DNA from: Cyclobacteriaceae bacterium YHN15
GTDB lineage: Bacteria > Bacteroidota > Bacteroidia > Cytophagales > Cyclobacteriaceae
Length of the DNA: 64,000 nucleotides
Direction of reading: 5' to 3'
NCBI GenBank assembly: GCA_003797895.1
Contig: RKQB01000005.1
Coordinates: 1-64,000, forward strand
Each line of letters opens with the position of its first letter. The stretch's first letter is position 1. This document shows, one piece after another, positions 50,635 through 60,545 of the stretch. The translations under genes and the position numbers were made by a program. The notes below the pieces were generated by a model. The model searched no databases. It was not told the DNA's origin and was given only the letters and a program-made list of their open reading frames with translations.

Positions 50635-53403
50635 GTGCGTAATACTTGTATCTGTTTGCTTTTAATTAACCTCAGTCTTTTGGCCATGCCAGAAGTTTGC
50701 TTTTCCCAGCAGAGAACCCAAAGCATACCTGAAAGAAGAGTTGCAGCACCTGATACCATTCTCAACCCCAGCGCACTTACATTTCCACAGCTCGACTCTC
50801 TGCAGCTTATAAGACCGGATACTGTTCCCAAATCAGACACTACAAATGTAGTACCTAAATCCGAAATTCAGACCACAATCAATTATTATGCTGAAGATAG
50901 CATTATAACGGACTTTACACAAAATAGAGTATACCTCTATAATGATGCCTGGTTTGAATATGGTAATATTCGATTGGATGCAGATCTTATCATAATAGAT
51001 TGGGAAAAAAGTGAGCTATTTGCGTCCGGGATCACAGATAGCCTTGGGAATATCACAGGGAATCCAATTTTTAAGGAGGGTTCTACTTCTTATGAAATCC
51101 GCAAAGAAATGCGGTATAATTTTAAAAGCCAGAAAGCAATTATCAAGGATGTAGTGACCGAACAGCAGGATGGCCTCTTGAGAGGGCAAACCATTAAAAA
51201 AGACCAAGACGGCAGTATTTATCTTGACCATGGGTTTTATACCACCTGTAACCTGGCAGAACCACATTGGCATATCAACGCCGCAAAAATCAAATCCATC
51301 CGTGGCAATCAAGTGGTGACAGGTCCTTTTAATTTGTATTTCAATGACATTCCTACTCCTTTGGGTTTGCCTTTTGGAATCATTCCCGATACCCCGGAAG
51401 AAAAAGCCTCAGGTATCGTGTTCCCTTCTTATGGACAGGAAAGAGTCAGGGGCTTTTTCCTAAGGAACTTTGGGTATTATTTTGCATTCAATGATTTTAT
51501 ACACACCAGAGTGACAGGGGATGTGTATTCTCAGGGAGGATATGGTGCAAAAGCAGCTTCCATTTACAAAAAAAGGTACAGATATGGAGGTTCTTTGAAT
51601 ATTGATTATCAAAGATTTAAGAGCCCGGAAACTGAATTGAACCCTGTTGATTACAATACAGTTTGGGTCAATTGGGCACATACACCGGAAACAAGAGGCA
51701 ATTCCAGATTTTCAGCTTCGGTAAATGCAGGTACGACCAATTATAACAATGTGGTGATCAATCCAAACAGTTTTGTCAATAACGTGAAGTCGGAATTTGC
51801 ATCCAATATTTCCTACAGCAAAACTTTCCAAGGCACCCCCTTCAGTATGTCGGCCAACTTGAGACATTCCCAAAATGTACAGACTGATGAGGTGAACTTG
51901 ATTTTACCTGACATTGCCATCAATATGAACCGGAGAAATCCATTTCAAAATGTGAAGTTTGAACCGCTGAAAACCTTTAATATAGCATGGAACTTCAATC
52001 TTCAAAATTCAATTAACAACCGTGTGACCACACCTTTTGGAGTTACCAATCAGGTACTCCAACAAACACAGGGAGAAACAACTATTTCCCAGCCCAACGT
52101 AATCCCTTTTAACTTAACCAATCTGCCTTTATTACTTTCCCAAGCGGATAATGGTGTCAGGAATACGGTTCCCATTACTTCCAACTTTTCCTTGTTCAAA
52201 TATTTTACCGGTACTGCCTCCATGAACTTGACAGAATTGTGGTACCTGGAAAAAATCAATTATTTCTATAATCCTGCCGAACAAAGGGTGGATGCTATTC
52301 TGGAAAGTGGTTTTAACAGGGTCAATTTCTACACTACTTCCTTTGCGATCAATACCAATGTGTATGGATTTTATAATTTCAAAGGCAGTAAAAAAATTGA
52401 AGCGATCAGACACCATATGCAACCTTCATTTGGTTTGAATTTTACACCAAATTTCTCCGATCCGAATTTTGGCTATTACCAGGAGGTTCAGGTGGATAAT
52501 TCGGGAAGAACCCAATTATTCTCAAGACATCAAGGTTTCCTTTTCGGCGGGGCACCTTTAGGAGAAGCCAGGTCATTAAGCATGAACCTACGTAATGTGG
52601 TAGAGGCCAAAATTAAGACTGATCAGGATGGCGGCGATACCAGTACGAAGAAAATACCTTTACTTCAATCTTTAAACCTTTCGACCAACTATAATTTTGC
52701 GGCAGATTCCTTTAATCTTTCTCCATTAAATTTCAATACCCGAACTTCTTTTTTTGAAGACAAACTTTCCCTCAACTTATCGGGAAATATAGATCCTTAT
52801 GCCAGCTTGACCACAACCAATCCTGAAACCGGTCAAAGTACTACCAGAAGGGTCAATAATTTTGCATGGAAAGCCGGTCAGGGAATCGGTACCCTAAGAT
52901 CTGTTCAAATGAACATCAATGGAAATATCAATCCGAGTAAAAATGCCAAATCTCCAGGTGAGTTAAGAGAGGATATGACCAACAACTTCCTTCAGCAAGG
53001 GGGAGTCTTGAATGAATTTGTTGAAAATGAAATCACCAGGGTTGTCAATGACCCATCCCAATATATAGATTGGAATATACCCTGGAATTTGGGATTCGGT
53101 TATAATATTGCCTATAACAAGTCCCAATCAGGACAGACCAATATCACTTCAGCCATCAATGTTAATGGGGACCTTAGTATTTCTGAAAAATGGAAAATAA
53201 ACTTTAGTGGAGGTTTTGATTTCAGAACTGCCCAAATCACCCAGACCATGATCGGTATTGCCAGAGATCTACATTGTTGGCAAATGAATGTCAATTGGAT
53301 ACCTTTTGGCCGATTTACTTCCTATAATATCGATATCCGTGTCAAATCTTCCATTTTGCAAGATTTGAAAGTATCAAGAAGAAGGTCCTTTTTTGACCTT
53401 TGA
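50635..53403 (+). CDS. LptD-like outer-membrane LPS assembly protein
   Basis: A 922-residue outer-membrane protein starting at a GTG (50635) with a signal peptide (MRNTCICLLLINLSLL...CFSQ). The N-terminal part resembles the OstA/LptA-like beta-jellyroll (INYYAEDSIITDFTQNRVYLYNDAWFEYGNIRLDADLIIIDWEKSELFASG), followed by FKSQKAIIKDVVTEQQDGLLRG and a long beta-barrel half ending in an aromatic/hydrophobic terminus (SRRRSFFDL). This is the Bacteroidota LptD-type layout for moving LPS to the cell surface. Key LptD cysteines of E. coli cannot be aligned. It is divergent from the amidase gene; cell-envelope roles match. Confidence 0.85.
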   Translation: MRNTCICLLLINLSLLAMPEVCFSQQRTQSIPERRVAAPDTILNPSALTFPQLDSLQLIRPDTVPKSDTTNVVPKSEIQTTINYYAEDSIITDFTQNRVYLYNDAWFEYGNIRLDADLIIIDWEKSELFASGITDSLGNITGNPIFKEGSTSYEIRKEMRYNFKSQKAIIKDVVTEQQDGLLRGQTIKKDQDGSIYLDHGFYTTCNLAEPHWHINAAKIKSIRGNQVVTGPFNLYFNDIPTPLGLPFGIIPDTPEEKASGIVFPSYGQERVRGFFLRNFGYYFAFNDFIHTRVTGDVYSQGGYGAKAASIYKKRYRYGGSLNIDYQRFKSPETELNPVDYNTVWVNWAHTPETRGNSRFSASVNAGTTNYNNVVINPNSFVNNVKSEFASNISYSKTFQGTPFSMSANLRHSQNVQTDEVNLILPDIAINMNRRNPFQNVKFEPLKTFNIAWNFNLQNSINNRVTTPFGVTNQVLQQTQGETTISQPNVIPFNLTNLPLLLSQADNGVRNTVPITSNFSLFKYFTGTASMNLTELWYLEKINYFYNPAEQRVDAILESGFNRVNFYTTSFAINTNVYGFYNFKGSKKIEAIRHHMQPSFGLNFTPNFSDPNFGYYQEVQVDNSGRTQLFSRHQGFLFGGAPLGEARSLSMNLRNVVEAKIKTDQDGGDTSTKKIPLLQSLNLSTNYNFAADSFNLSPLNFNTRTSFFEDKLSLNLSGNIDPYASLTTTNPETGQSTTRRVNNFAWKAGQGIGTLRSVQMNINGNINPSKNAKSPGELREDMTNNFLQQGGVLNEFVENEITRVVNDPSQYIDWNIPWNLGFGYNIAYNKSQSGQTNITSAINVNGDLSISEKWKINFSGGFDFRTAQITQTMIGIARDLHCWQMNVNWIPFGRFTSYNIDIRVKSSILQDLKVSRRRSFFDL

Positions 53404-53409
53404 TATCTA

Positions 53410-54558
53410 TTATACTTTAATATAAATTTTCTTTTTGTCCATCCAAAGCCCAATAAGCCAGATCAAAAGCATATAGGCAATGGAAAACAGGAAGGAGGCA
53501 TCCTTAGGTGCAAGCCAACTGGTGAAAGCATTCTCATATATAATACCCTTCAACGTCTGATTGCCTATTCGGATAGCATAGAATAGGGTGATCACTACCC
53601 CTGAAAGCACATAAAGGATCAAAGGATTTCTTCCAAATACTTCCAAAGGGTAAGTCCAACTTTTTTTCTTCCAGATTTCAATCACCATGATCAATAATGC
53701 CAAAACAATCAGGTCCAGGCCAACTGTCAACAGAACATAGGAACTGGTCCAAATTTTCTTGTTGATGGGAAAGGCCATATCCCAAATTAAACAGACAACT
53801 ATAAGCCCTATGGCCCAAAAGAGAAGATTTTTTACAGTCTTGAAATTGTTTCCAATTTGTTGGATAAGTTTTCCGGCCAGGTAACCGGCGATCACATTCA
53901 CGACCGAAGGGAAGGTGCTCAGGATTCCTTCAGGTTCAAAAGCAATTCCCTCTCCCATATACATGTTTTTGGCCCCGATCAGCCACAAATCAAGTTTCAA
54001 TGCCGCATTTCCTTCCAAAGAATAAGGATCAGAGGAGTCTCCAAAGTAGTACATGATGCCCCAATAGCCAAGCAGTGCAGCTATACTGTAAACAATCGCT
54101 CCTGTTTTGCCCATGTAATACAAAATAAAAGAGGCTAACATATAACATAAGGCAATTCTTTGTAAAACACCCAAAAGTCTGACATCTGCCCAATTGATCA
54201 TGGTATACCCATTTTCTGCACTGTAATCATAAAATGGAAAAGCATTGAGTCCCCAGCCAATCAGGAAAATCAAGGCGGTACGTTTGAGTACCTTTTTCAG
54301 AAAAACTCCCTGGCCCATCTTCTCCATTTTTTTCATGCTAAAGCTCATAGCATTACCAACTACAAACAAAAAAGTAGGGAACACCAGGTCGGTAATGGTA
54401 AATCCATGCCAATCTGCATGCATAAACGGGGCATACATACTGGACCAACTCCCAGGGGTGTTGACCACTATCATCAAGGCAATGGTAAGTCCTCTTAATA
54501 CATCAAGAGCTAAATATCTTTCCTGAATCGGAACTCCAAGTGCGGGCTGGGCTGCCAT
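53410..54558 (-). CDS. HGSNAT-like membrane acyltransferase (DUF5009)
   Basis: A 382-residue protein with about ten helices. The start LALDVLRGLTIALMIVVNTPGSW and ADWHGFTITDLVFPTFLFVVGNAMSFSMKKM is the DUF5009/heparan-alpha-glucosaminide N-acetyltransferase pattern, with the catalytic-type His in HADWHGF. In human lysosomes HGSNAT acetylates terminal glucosamine across the membrane. It lies divergent from the GH20 gene. Convergent with the LptD-like gene. Substrate is inferred, not shown. Confidence 0.87.
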   Translation of the reverse strand: MAAQPALGVPIQERYLALDVLRGLTIALMIVVNTPGSWSSMYAPFMHADWHGFTITDLVFPTFLFVVGNAMSFSMKKMEKMGQGVFLKKVLKRTALIFLIGWGLNAFPFYDYSAENGYTMINWADVRLLGVLQRIALCYMLASFILYYMGKTGAIVYSIAALLGYWGIMYYFGDSSDPYSLEGNAALKLDLWLIGAKNMYMGEGIAFEPEGILSTFPSVVNVIAGYLAGKLIQQIGNNFKTVKNLLFWAIGLIVVCLIWDMAFPINKKIWTSSYVLLTVGLDLIVLALLIMVIEIWKKKSWTYPLEVFGRNPLILYVLSGVVITLFYAIRIGNQTLKGIIYENAFTSWLAPKDASFLFSIAYMLLIWLIGLWMDKKKIYIKV

Positions 54559-54720
54559 AGGTTTTTTGGGTTAGATTAAATATTATGTTAAAGAAAGAAA
54601 CTTTTTTGAAAATTTAAATAATGTTTTGTTTAAAAGTTTAATTAAATTCTGTGTTTTTATAATTTGTTTTAGTAGTTTATTGGATAAATGGCTAATTGGG
54701 AACTTAATCCAGGAATAAAT

Positions 54721-57279
54721 ATGCTTAAACATGTTTTACATCTAGTTCTAATACTCCTATTTTCCGGATGTTCTTTTGAAAATCAATCATTTGAAGTGGA
54801 TGATATTCATTTGAATTGGGAGCTGTTATCCAATGAGGCCATTCCCAAGCAAAGTCACGAAGCAAAATTCACCCTGACCAATAAAGGGGAGAATGAATTG
54901 GAACCTGGTTGGGAAATTTATTTCAATACCATCTTTTTATCTTTGTCACCCAGTTCACATTCTGAAGAGGTAATCATTGAACACCTTTCGGGTGATTTTT
55001 TCAGAATTAAACCCAAGGCAGATTTTCCAAAATTAGGCCCGGGAGAGAGTTTTTCATTTTCATATTCCTCGGATAATTTTCTTGTAAAAAACAGCCATTC
55101 CCCTCATGGTATTTATATGGTACAAAAGGGAGAAGATGAGGGGAAAGTAATTCAGAATTTTCATGCAAAACCTTTCAAATTACATGATTTAGATACCTTC
55201 GCTGATGGCAGTGGTTTACCTATTCCAACAATTAATTATTTGTATGAGGAGAATAAAAATTTGAAACTACTGTCTCAAAAGGAATTTAGCCCCATTATTC
55301 CAACGCCAAGATCATATCAATGGGTAGAAGGTGAAACTTCCATTCGTGGAGATATAACTATTACAACTTCCTCTTTTGAAAGGTCGGCAACAATTTTAAA
55401 AGGGCAATTGGAAAAAATATATAGCGGAAATGTATTGATCAGTAACTCAGGCCAAGGCAATATAATCTTCGAAAAAAAGACCGAGCCCATTAGCAAGGAG
55501 GCATATGAACTGGAAATAGGAGAGGTGATTACGATCAGGGCAAGTGATGAAAAGGGAGCTTTTTATGCTGTGCAGTCTCTTTTGGCCTTGATGCCTATAG
55601 AAGCTTTTTCAAGTCCGGTATCAGAATTTTCTTTGAACAGGATTTTAATCCAGGATGAGCCAAGGTTTGGTTATAGGGGTTTATTTTTGGATGTTGCCAG
55701 GAACTTTCAGTCTAAGCAGGCCATATTGAAGCTTTTGGATCTCATGGCTTTTTACAAGCTCAATGTTTTTCATTTCAACCTTGCCAATGATGAAGGTTGG
55801 AGAATTGAAATTCCCGGCCTACCGGAATTAACCGAAATCGGAAGTAAAAGAGGCCATTCCAAGGATGAGACAGATTTTCTATGGCCTTATTATGGATCAG
55901 GTCCTGATCAAGAAAATTCTCCGAATGGCTCAGGGTATTATTCTGCAGCAGACTTTGTAGAAATTCTACAGTATGCCCATGAAAGACATATTGAGGTGAT
56001 TCCGGAAATCGGTGTTCCGGCGCATTCCAGAGCGGCCATTATCGCAATGCGAAAAAGGTATCACAATAAGATGGCTTCCGGAGATGAAACAGGGGCCAGA
56101 GAGTATCTTTTGGAGGATTTTGATGACAGGTCAGAATACCTCTCTGCACAAAATTTCAGAGGAAATGCTATTTGTATATGTCAGGAATCTGCATTTACTT
56201 TTTATGAAAAAGTGATTGATGAACTTCTTTTAATGTACAGGGCAGCGAATGTGCCCATTAAAACTTTTCATACAGGAGGAGATGAAGTACCAAAGGGATC
56301 ATGGTCAAAATCGCCTATTTGTGAAAAATTTATCTCAGAGACCCCAGACCTGCATTCCATACATGATCTTCCCAACTATTTCTATACCAGAATAAACAAC
56401 ATGTTTAAGGCGAAAGGCCTTCAGACAGCAGGATGGGAAGAAATTGGACAAAGAGAGGTTTTGGTCAACGGAAAAGAAACCGCAAGACCTAACCCTGTAT
56501 TTGCGGATGAAGGTTTTAGAGTATATGCCTGGAATTCAGTAGCGGGATGGGGTGGAGAAGATATGGCCTACCAATTGGCCAATTCAGGCTATGAAGTTGT
56601 GGTATGCAACTCCTCAAACATTTACTTTGATTTGGCCTATAATATGGATCCGGACGAACCGGGACACCAGTGGTCAGGATATGTGGATCTTAAAACTGCT
56701 TGGAGAACGGTTCCTTTGAATCATTTTATTTCCAATGAAAGAGACATGTATGGGAGAATGATTGATTTGGATGCCCTGGCTTCGGAAAAAGTAATATTGA
56801 CCGAAACCGGGAAGAAAAATATCAAGGGAATACAGGGACAGTTATGGACTGAAACTGTAAAGGGTCAGGAGATGATGGAGTATTACCTTTTGCCTAAAAT
56901 GCTTGGATTGGTAGAAAGGGCCTGGGCCAATGACCCAAAATGGACTTTAATAAAGAACCATGGGGAAAGAAAAGAAGCAATGGAAGAGGATTGGAATGTC
57001 TTTGCCAATGCCGTGGGCCAAAGGGAATTGCCAAGACTGGATCATCTTTTTGGAGGTTTCAATACCAGGATTCCCAAACCCGGGGCAAAAGTTGAGAACG
57101 GATTGCTCCATGCCAATATTGAGACGCCCGGGTTATTGATCAGGTATACCAAAAACGGAACAGAACCAGATCAAAACTCACCTTTGTTTACCGCTGAATT
57201 GCCTATAGAAGGTAAAATGAAAATAAAAGTATTTACACCTTCTGGAAGAAGTGGTAGATCCATCACGGTACACAAGTAA
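54721..57279 (+). CDS. GH20 beta-N-acetylhexosaminidase lipoprotein
   Basis: From the ATG at 54721 the protein has a lipoprotein signal (LVLILLFSGC-SF) and 852 residues. The order is: N-terminal carbohydrate-binding-like domain (NWELLSNEAIPKQSHEAKFTLTN), GH20b domain (about 195-310), GH20 barrel from RFGYRGLFLDVARNFQ with the catalytic Asp521-Glu522 pair in HTGGDEVPKG, and a C-terminal beta extension ending in GRSITVHK. It removes terminal GlcNAc or GalNAc residues by substrate-assisted catalysis. The frame is open from 54688 but the lipobox supports the later ATG. Divergent from the HGSNAT-like gene. Confidence 0.93.
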   Translation: MLKHVLHLVLILLFSGCSFENQSFEVDDIHLNWELLSNEAIPKQSHEAKFTLTNKGENELEPGWEIYFNTIFLSLSPSSHSEEVIIEHLSGDFFRIKPKADFPKLGPGESFSFSYSSDNFLVKNSHSPHGIYMVQKGEDEGKVIQNFHAKPFKLHDLDTFADGSGLPIPTINYLYEENKNLKLLSQKEFSPIIPTPRSYQWVEGETSIRGDITITTSSFERSATILKGQLEKIYSGNVLISNSGQGNIIFEKKTEPISKEAYELEIGEVITIRASDEKGAFYAVQSLLALMPIEAFSSPVSEFSLNRILIQDEPRFGYRGLFLDVARNFQSKQAILKLLDLMAFYKLNVFHFNLANDEGWRIEIPGLPELTEIGSKRGHSKDETDFLWPYYGSGPDQENSPNGSGYYSAADFVEILQYAHERHIEVIPEIGVPAHSRAAIIAMRKRYHNKMASGDETGAREYLLEDFDDRSEYLSAQNFRGNAICICQESAFTFYEKVIDELLLMYRAANVPIKTFHTGGDEVPKGSWSKSPICEKFISETPDLHSIHDLPNYFYTRINNMFKAKGLQTAGWEEIGQREVLVNGKETARPNPVFADEGFRVYAWNSVAGWGGEDMAYQLANSGYEVVVCNSSNIYFDLAYNMDPDEPGHQWSGYVDLKTAWRTVPLNHFISNERDMYGRMIDLDALASEKVILTETGKKNIKGIQGQLWTETVKGQEMMEYYLLPKMLGLVERAWANDPKWTLIKNHGERKEAMEEDWNVFANAVGQRELPRLDHLFGGFNTRIPKPGAKVENGLLHANIETPGLLIRYTKNGTEPDQNSPLFTAELPIEGKMKIKVFTPSGRSGRSITVHK

Positions 57280-57416
57280 AAATAATCTATCCCTAAATGA
57301 GCGTTTAGAACTCGTTATCTTAAATTCTTAGAAAATGGCTATTCAATGTTTTTTCAACATATTTTGAAGAAAATAAAGATTATGGTTTAAATTGAATGCA
57401 TAAAATCCCAGCAATT

Positions 57417-58508
57417 ATGAATTCAAGGATATCACTTTTAATTATCCTAATTTTGAATATTCCCCTATTTTCTTGTGATAAATCTGAAGAAAGTACCTTT
57501 CCAACAAGAGAAGATATTTCCGAGTCTGTATATGCTTCGGGCATAATTAAGGCGAGATTCCAGTACCAAGCTTATGCCAATGCTATAGGTACCGTTCAGC
57601 AAATTTTTGTAGAGGAAGGAGATAGTGTGGAAGTTGGTACACCTATTTTGGCCATTCACAATGAAGCGACCAGATTAAACAGAGAGAGTGCAGAACTTTC
57701 ACGCGCCTATGCAGATAAAAAGCTTAATCAGACAAAACTCAAAGACTTGGAATTAAGCATAGCTTATGCCAAAAACAAGTGGGAAAATGATTCATTACTT
57801 TGGGAAAGGCAAAAACGATTGAGAGATCAGGGGATAGGAACAAAAGTGGATTATGAACAAAGGCAGCTTGCTTTTGAAAATTCAAAGACAGCCTATCAAA
57901 CTGCCAAATTAAGGTATGAAGACCTGAAAAGGGAAATTGATTTTAATGAACGAAATGCAGGTAAAAATTTAGCCATTTCAAGAGCATTGGAAAGCGAATT
58001 GGTCCTGAAAAGTGAGATAAAAGGTCGTGTATATGCCTTGTTAAAAGAAAAAGGGGAAATGGTCAATGCCCAAACTGCCTTAGCGGTGATAGGAAGTGCA
58101 AAAGATTTCATCCTGGAAATGCAGGTAGATGAATATGATATTGTCAAAGTCCAAAGGGGCCAGAAGATTTTGGTAAGCATGGACAGTTACAAGGGTGAAG
58201 TCTTTGAAGCTGTTATAAGTAAGGTTAATCCTTTGATGGATGAAAGGAGTAAAAGTTTTACAGTGGAAGGAGTTTTTGTAAAAGAACCGCCTGTATTATA
58301 TCCGAATCTTACATTAGAGGCAAACATTGTACTCCAGTCCAGGGGAAATGCCTTAACCCTTCCTTTGGCATTTATGCTCAATGGAGACAAGGTCATCAAT
58401 AAAAATGGAGATACTCTGGTCCTGAAAACCGGTATTAGAGATTTTCAAAAAGTAGAAATTCTTGAAGGTTTAGACGAGAAAACCGAGGTAATTAAACCTG
58501 TTAAATGA
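57417..58508 (+). CDS. Periplasmic adaptor (HlyD/MFP) lipoprotein of an ABC exporter
   Basis: From the ATG at 57417 the protein is a lipoprotein (LIILILNIPLFSC-DKSEES) of 363 residues. It has the adaptor layout: first lipoyl half IIKARFQYQAYANAIGTVQQIFVEEGDSVEVGTPILAI, a long coiled coil (about residues 90-195), second lipoyl half ELVLKSEIKGRVYALLKEKGEMVNAQTALAVIG and a beta-barrel end. These subunits bridge the inner-membrane exporter to the outer membrane. Its stop overlaps the permease start (ATGA). No TolC-like gene follows, so the outer-membrane channel must be encoded elsewhere. Confidence 0.92.
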   Translation: MNSRISLLIILILNIPLFSCDKSEESTFPTREDISESVYASGIIKARFQYQAYANAIGTVQQIFVEEGDSVEVGTPILAIHNEATRLNRESAELSRAYADKKLNQTKLKDLELSIAYAKNKWENDSLLWERQKRLRDQGIGTKVDYEQRQLAFENSKTAYQTAKLRYEDLKREIDFNERNAGKNLAISRALESELVLKSEIKGRVYALLKEKGEMVNAQTALAVIGSAKDFILEMQVDEYDIVKVQRGQKILVSMDSYKGEVFEAVISKVNPLMDERSKSFTVEGVFVKEPPVLYPNLTLEANIVLQSRGNALTLPLAFMLNGDKVINKNGDTLVLKTGIRDFQKVEILEGLDEKTEVIKPVK

Positions 58509-59764
58509 AATTCAAACTCATTATTGAAATCGCCTTTGCTTTGATGATAGCTAGGCTGAAGCAGACAATAGTTGCAGCAACTGGGGTGGTATTCAGCATT
58601 ACCATGTTTGTAGCATTGTTGGGTTTCATGAACGGTTTGAACCAATTATTGGATGGACTGATATTGAACCGTACTCCGCATGTGCGTTTTTACAATGAAG
58701 TAAAACCAAACCCAAACCAACCCATTGACCAGGCCAAAGATTTCAAAGATTTCTATAATATCATCAGGTCAGTGAAGCCGGCTGCCAGCAGAACAAGTAT
58801 TTACAATAGTGAGGCACTGATTAAAACTTTGGAAAGTGACAAAAGGGTCTTGGGTATTTCACCAAAAATCTCTGTGCAGGTGTTTTTTAATGTTGGAAAT
58901 ACAGATGTGTCCGGAATAATTGATGGGATTGATGTAGTGGAAGAAAACAGACTGTTTGCCTTCAACGATTATGTAATAGCCGGAAATTTCATGGATTTAA
59001 AAAACACCTCCAATAGCATCATCCTTGGCAAAGGTGCGGCAGATCGTATGATGGCCTCCATTGGAGATGTAATTCAGGCCACCACCTCCCAAGGAAATAG
59101 GGTTCAACTGAAAGTGGTTGGCTATTACCAATCAGGGCTTGGTGACTTGGATAATGTCCAAAGCTACGCTTCCATAAATACTGCCCAGAAAATGTTGGGT
59201 GAATCAGCTTCTTATGTCACAGACATGCAGGTTAAACTAAAGGATTTCAATCAGGCCCCGGTATTGGCAAAGGAATTTAGGGAAATTTTCGATATTGATG
59301 CCGATGATATCCAAACGGTTAATGCCCAGTTTGAAACAGGTACCCAGATCAGAACCTTGATCAGTTACATGGTTGGTGTTACCCTGTTGATTGTGTCTGG
59401 CTTTGGTATTTACAATATTTTAAATATGATGATTTATGAAAAGATGGATACCATAGCCATTTTGAAAGCTATAGGTTTTTCCGGAAGGGATGTCAATAAT
59501 ATTTTCATTACCATCGCCATAACCATTGGGATTGTAGGAGGAAGTATTGGATTGATTTTTGGTTTTTTGGCTGGTTTAGGAATTGAAAAAATTCCATTTG
59601 AAACAGAGGCGCTACCAACTGTAAAAACCTTTCCTGTTGATTTTAATCCCAAGTATTACATTATAGGAGGGGTATTTAGCTTGGTAACCACTTATTTTGC
59701 CGGATTTTTTCCAGCAAGGAAAGCAAGTGGGGTGGATCCGGTTGATATTATTAGGGGTAAATAG
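58505..59764 (+). CDS. FtsX/MacB-type ABC exporter permease
   Basis: A 419-residue protein with one N-terminal helix (IVAATGVVFSITMFVALLGFM), a long extracytoplasmic domain (about residues 50-280, starting LNQLLDGLILNRTPHVRFYNE) and three C-terminal helices with the FtsX-type ends IYNILNMMIYEKMDTIAILKAIGFSGRDV and AGFFPARKASGVDPVDIIRGK. This is the MacB/DevC/LolE-like topology of mechanotransmission ABC systems. It overlaps the adaptor gene by 4 bases and is 1 base from the ATPase gene. Confidence 0.93.
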   Translation: MKFKLIIEIAFALMIARLKQTIVAATGVVFSITMFVALLGFMNGLNQLLDGLILNRTPHVRFYNEVKPNPNQPIDQAKDFKDFYNIIRSVKPAASRTSIYNSEALIKTLESDKRVLGISPKISVQVFFNVGNTDVSGIIDGIDVVEENRLFAFNDYVIAGNFMDLKNTSNSIILGKGAADRMMASIGDVIQATTSQGNRVQLKVVGYYQSGLGDLDNVQSYASINTAQKMLGESASYVTDMQVKLKDFNQAPVLAKEFREIFDIDADDIQTVNAQFETGTQIRTLISYMVGVTLLIVSGFGIYNILNMMIYEKMDTIAILKAIGFSGRDVNNIFITIAITIGIVGGSIGLIFGFLAGLGIEKIPFETEALPTVKTFPVDFNPKYYIIGGVFSLVTTYFAGFFPARKASGVDPVDIIRGK

Positions 59765-59765
59765 C

Positions 59766-60455
59766 ATGAAGGAGAAAGTTGTCATAGAGGCCAAGGGGGT
59801 CAATAAATATTTTTATAGCCCTGTTAAGACGCAGGTTCTAAATGATGTGACTTTTCAGGTGAAGAGGGGAGAGTTTGTATCTGTGATGGGGAAATCAGGA
59901 TGTGGTAAATCCACACTTTTGTATATTCTGTCTACCATGGATACCGATTATGAAGGGCAATTATTTTTGGACAATGAATTGGTGACGGGAAAGCATCAAA
60001 ATTTCCTTTCTCAAATAAGAAATAAAAAAATCGGCTTTGTTTTTCAGTTTCATTATCTGCTGAATGAATTTTCTGTGCTCGAGAATGTGATGATTCCTGG
60101 ATTAAAACTCAATCAGAGGTCCAGAGAAGAGCTTGAACATATTGCTATGGAAAAATTAAAGATTTTCGATATGCAGGATCATGCCATGAAGAAAGCCAAT
60201 CAACTCTCCGGGGGGCAGAAGCAAAGGGTTTCCATTGCAAGGTCCTTGATGAATGATCCACTGATCATTATGGGAGATGAACCTACTGGAAATTTAGATA
60301 AGAAGAATTCTGATATCGTATTCAATATTTTTAAAGAGTTGGCTCAGGAATTTCACCAAACCATGTTGATTGTGACCCATGATCAGGAGTTTGCTTCAGG
60401 GACTGACAGAATCATTAATATGGAGGATGGCAGAATTCTAAAAAGCGAAATGTAA
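59766..60455 (+). CDS. ABC transporter ATP-binding subunit (MacB/LolD-like)
   Basis: The ATG at 59766, 1 base after the permease stop, gives 229 residues: Walker A GKSGCGKST at about 42-50, Q-loop VFQFHYLLNEFSVLENV, signature LSGGQKQRVSIARSL, Walker B LIIMGDEPTGNLD and the H-loop VTHD. The longer frame from 59697 overlaps the permease and is not needed. Gene order adaptor-permease-ATPase matches DevBCA-type exporters. The substrate is unknown; lipids, peptides or antibiotics are all possible. Confidence 0.93.
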   Translation: MKEKVVIEAKGVNKYFYSPVKTQVLNDVTFQVKRGEFVSVMGKSGCGKSTLLYILSTMDTDYEGQLFLDNELVTGKHQNFLSQIRNKKIGFVFQFHYLLNEFSVLENVMIPGLKLNQRSREELEHIAMEKLKIFDMQDHAMKKANQLSGGQKQRVSIARSLMNDPLIIMGDEPTGNLDKKNSDIVFNIFKELAQEFHQTMLIVTHDQEFASGTDRIINMEDGRILKSEM

Positions 60456-60545
60456 AAATTATCATATTTTTTTAAACCTTTTTTACCTAATTGGGTTTTT
60501 TTGTTATCTAAAACAAAAAGTTAAACATAAAACCCTAGTAACATC

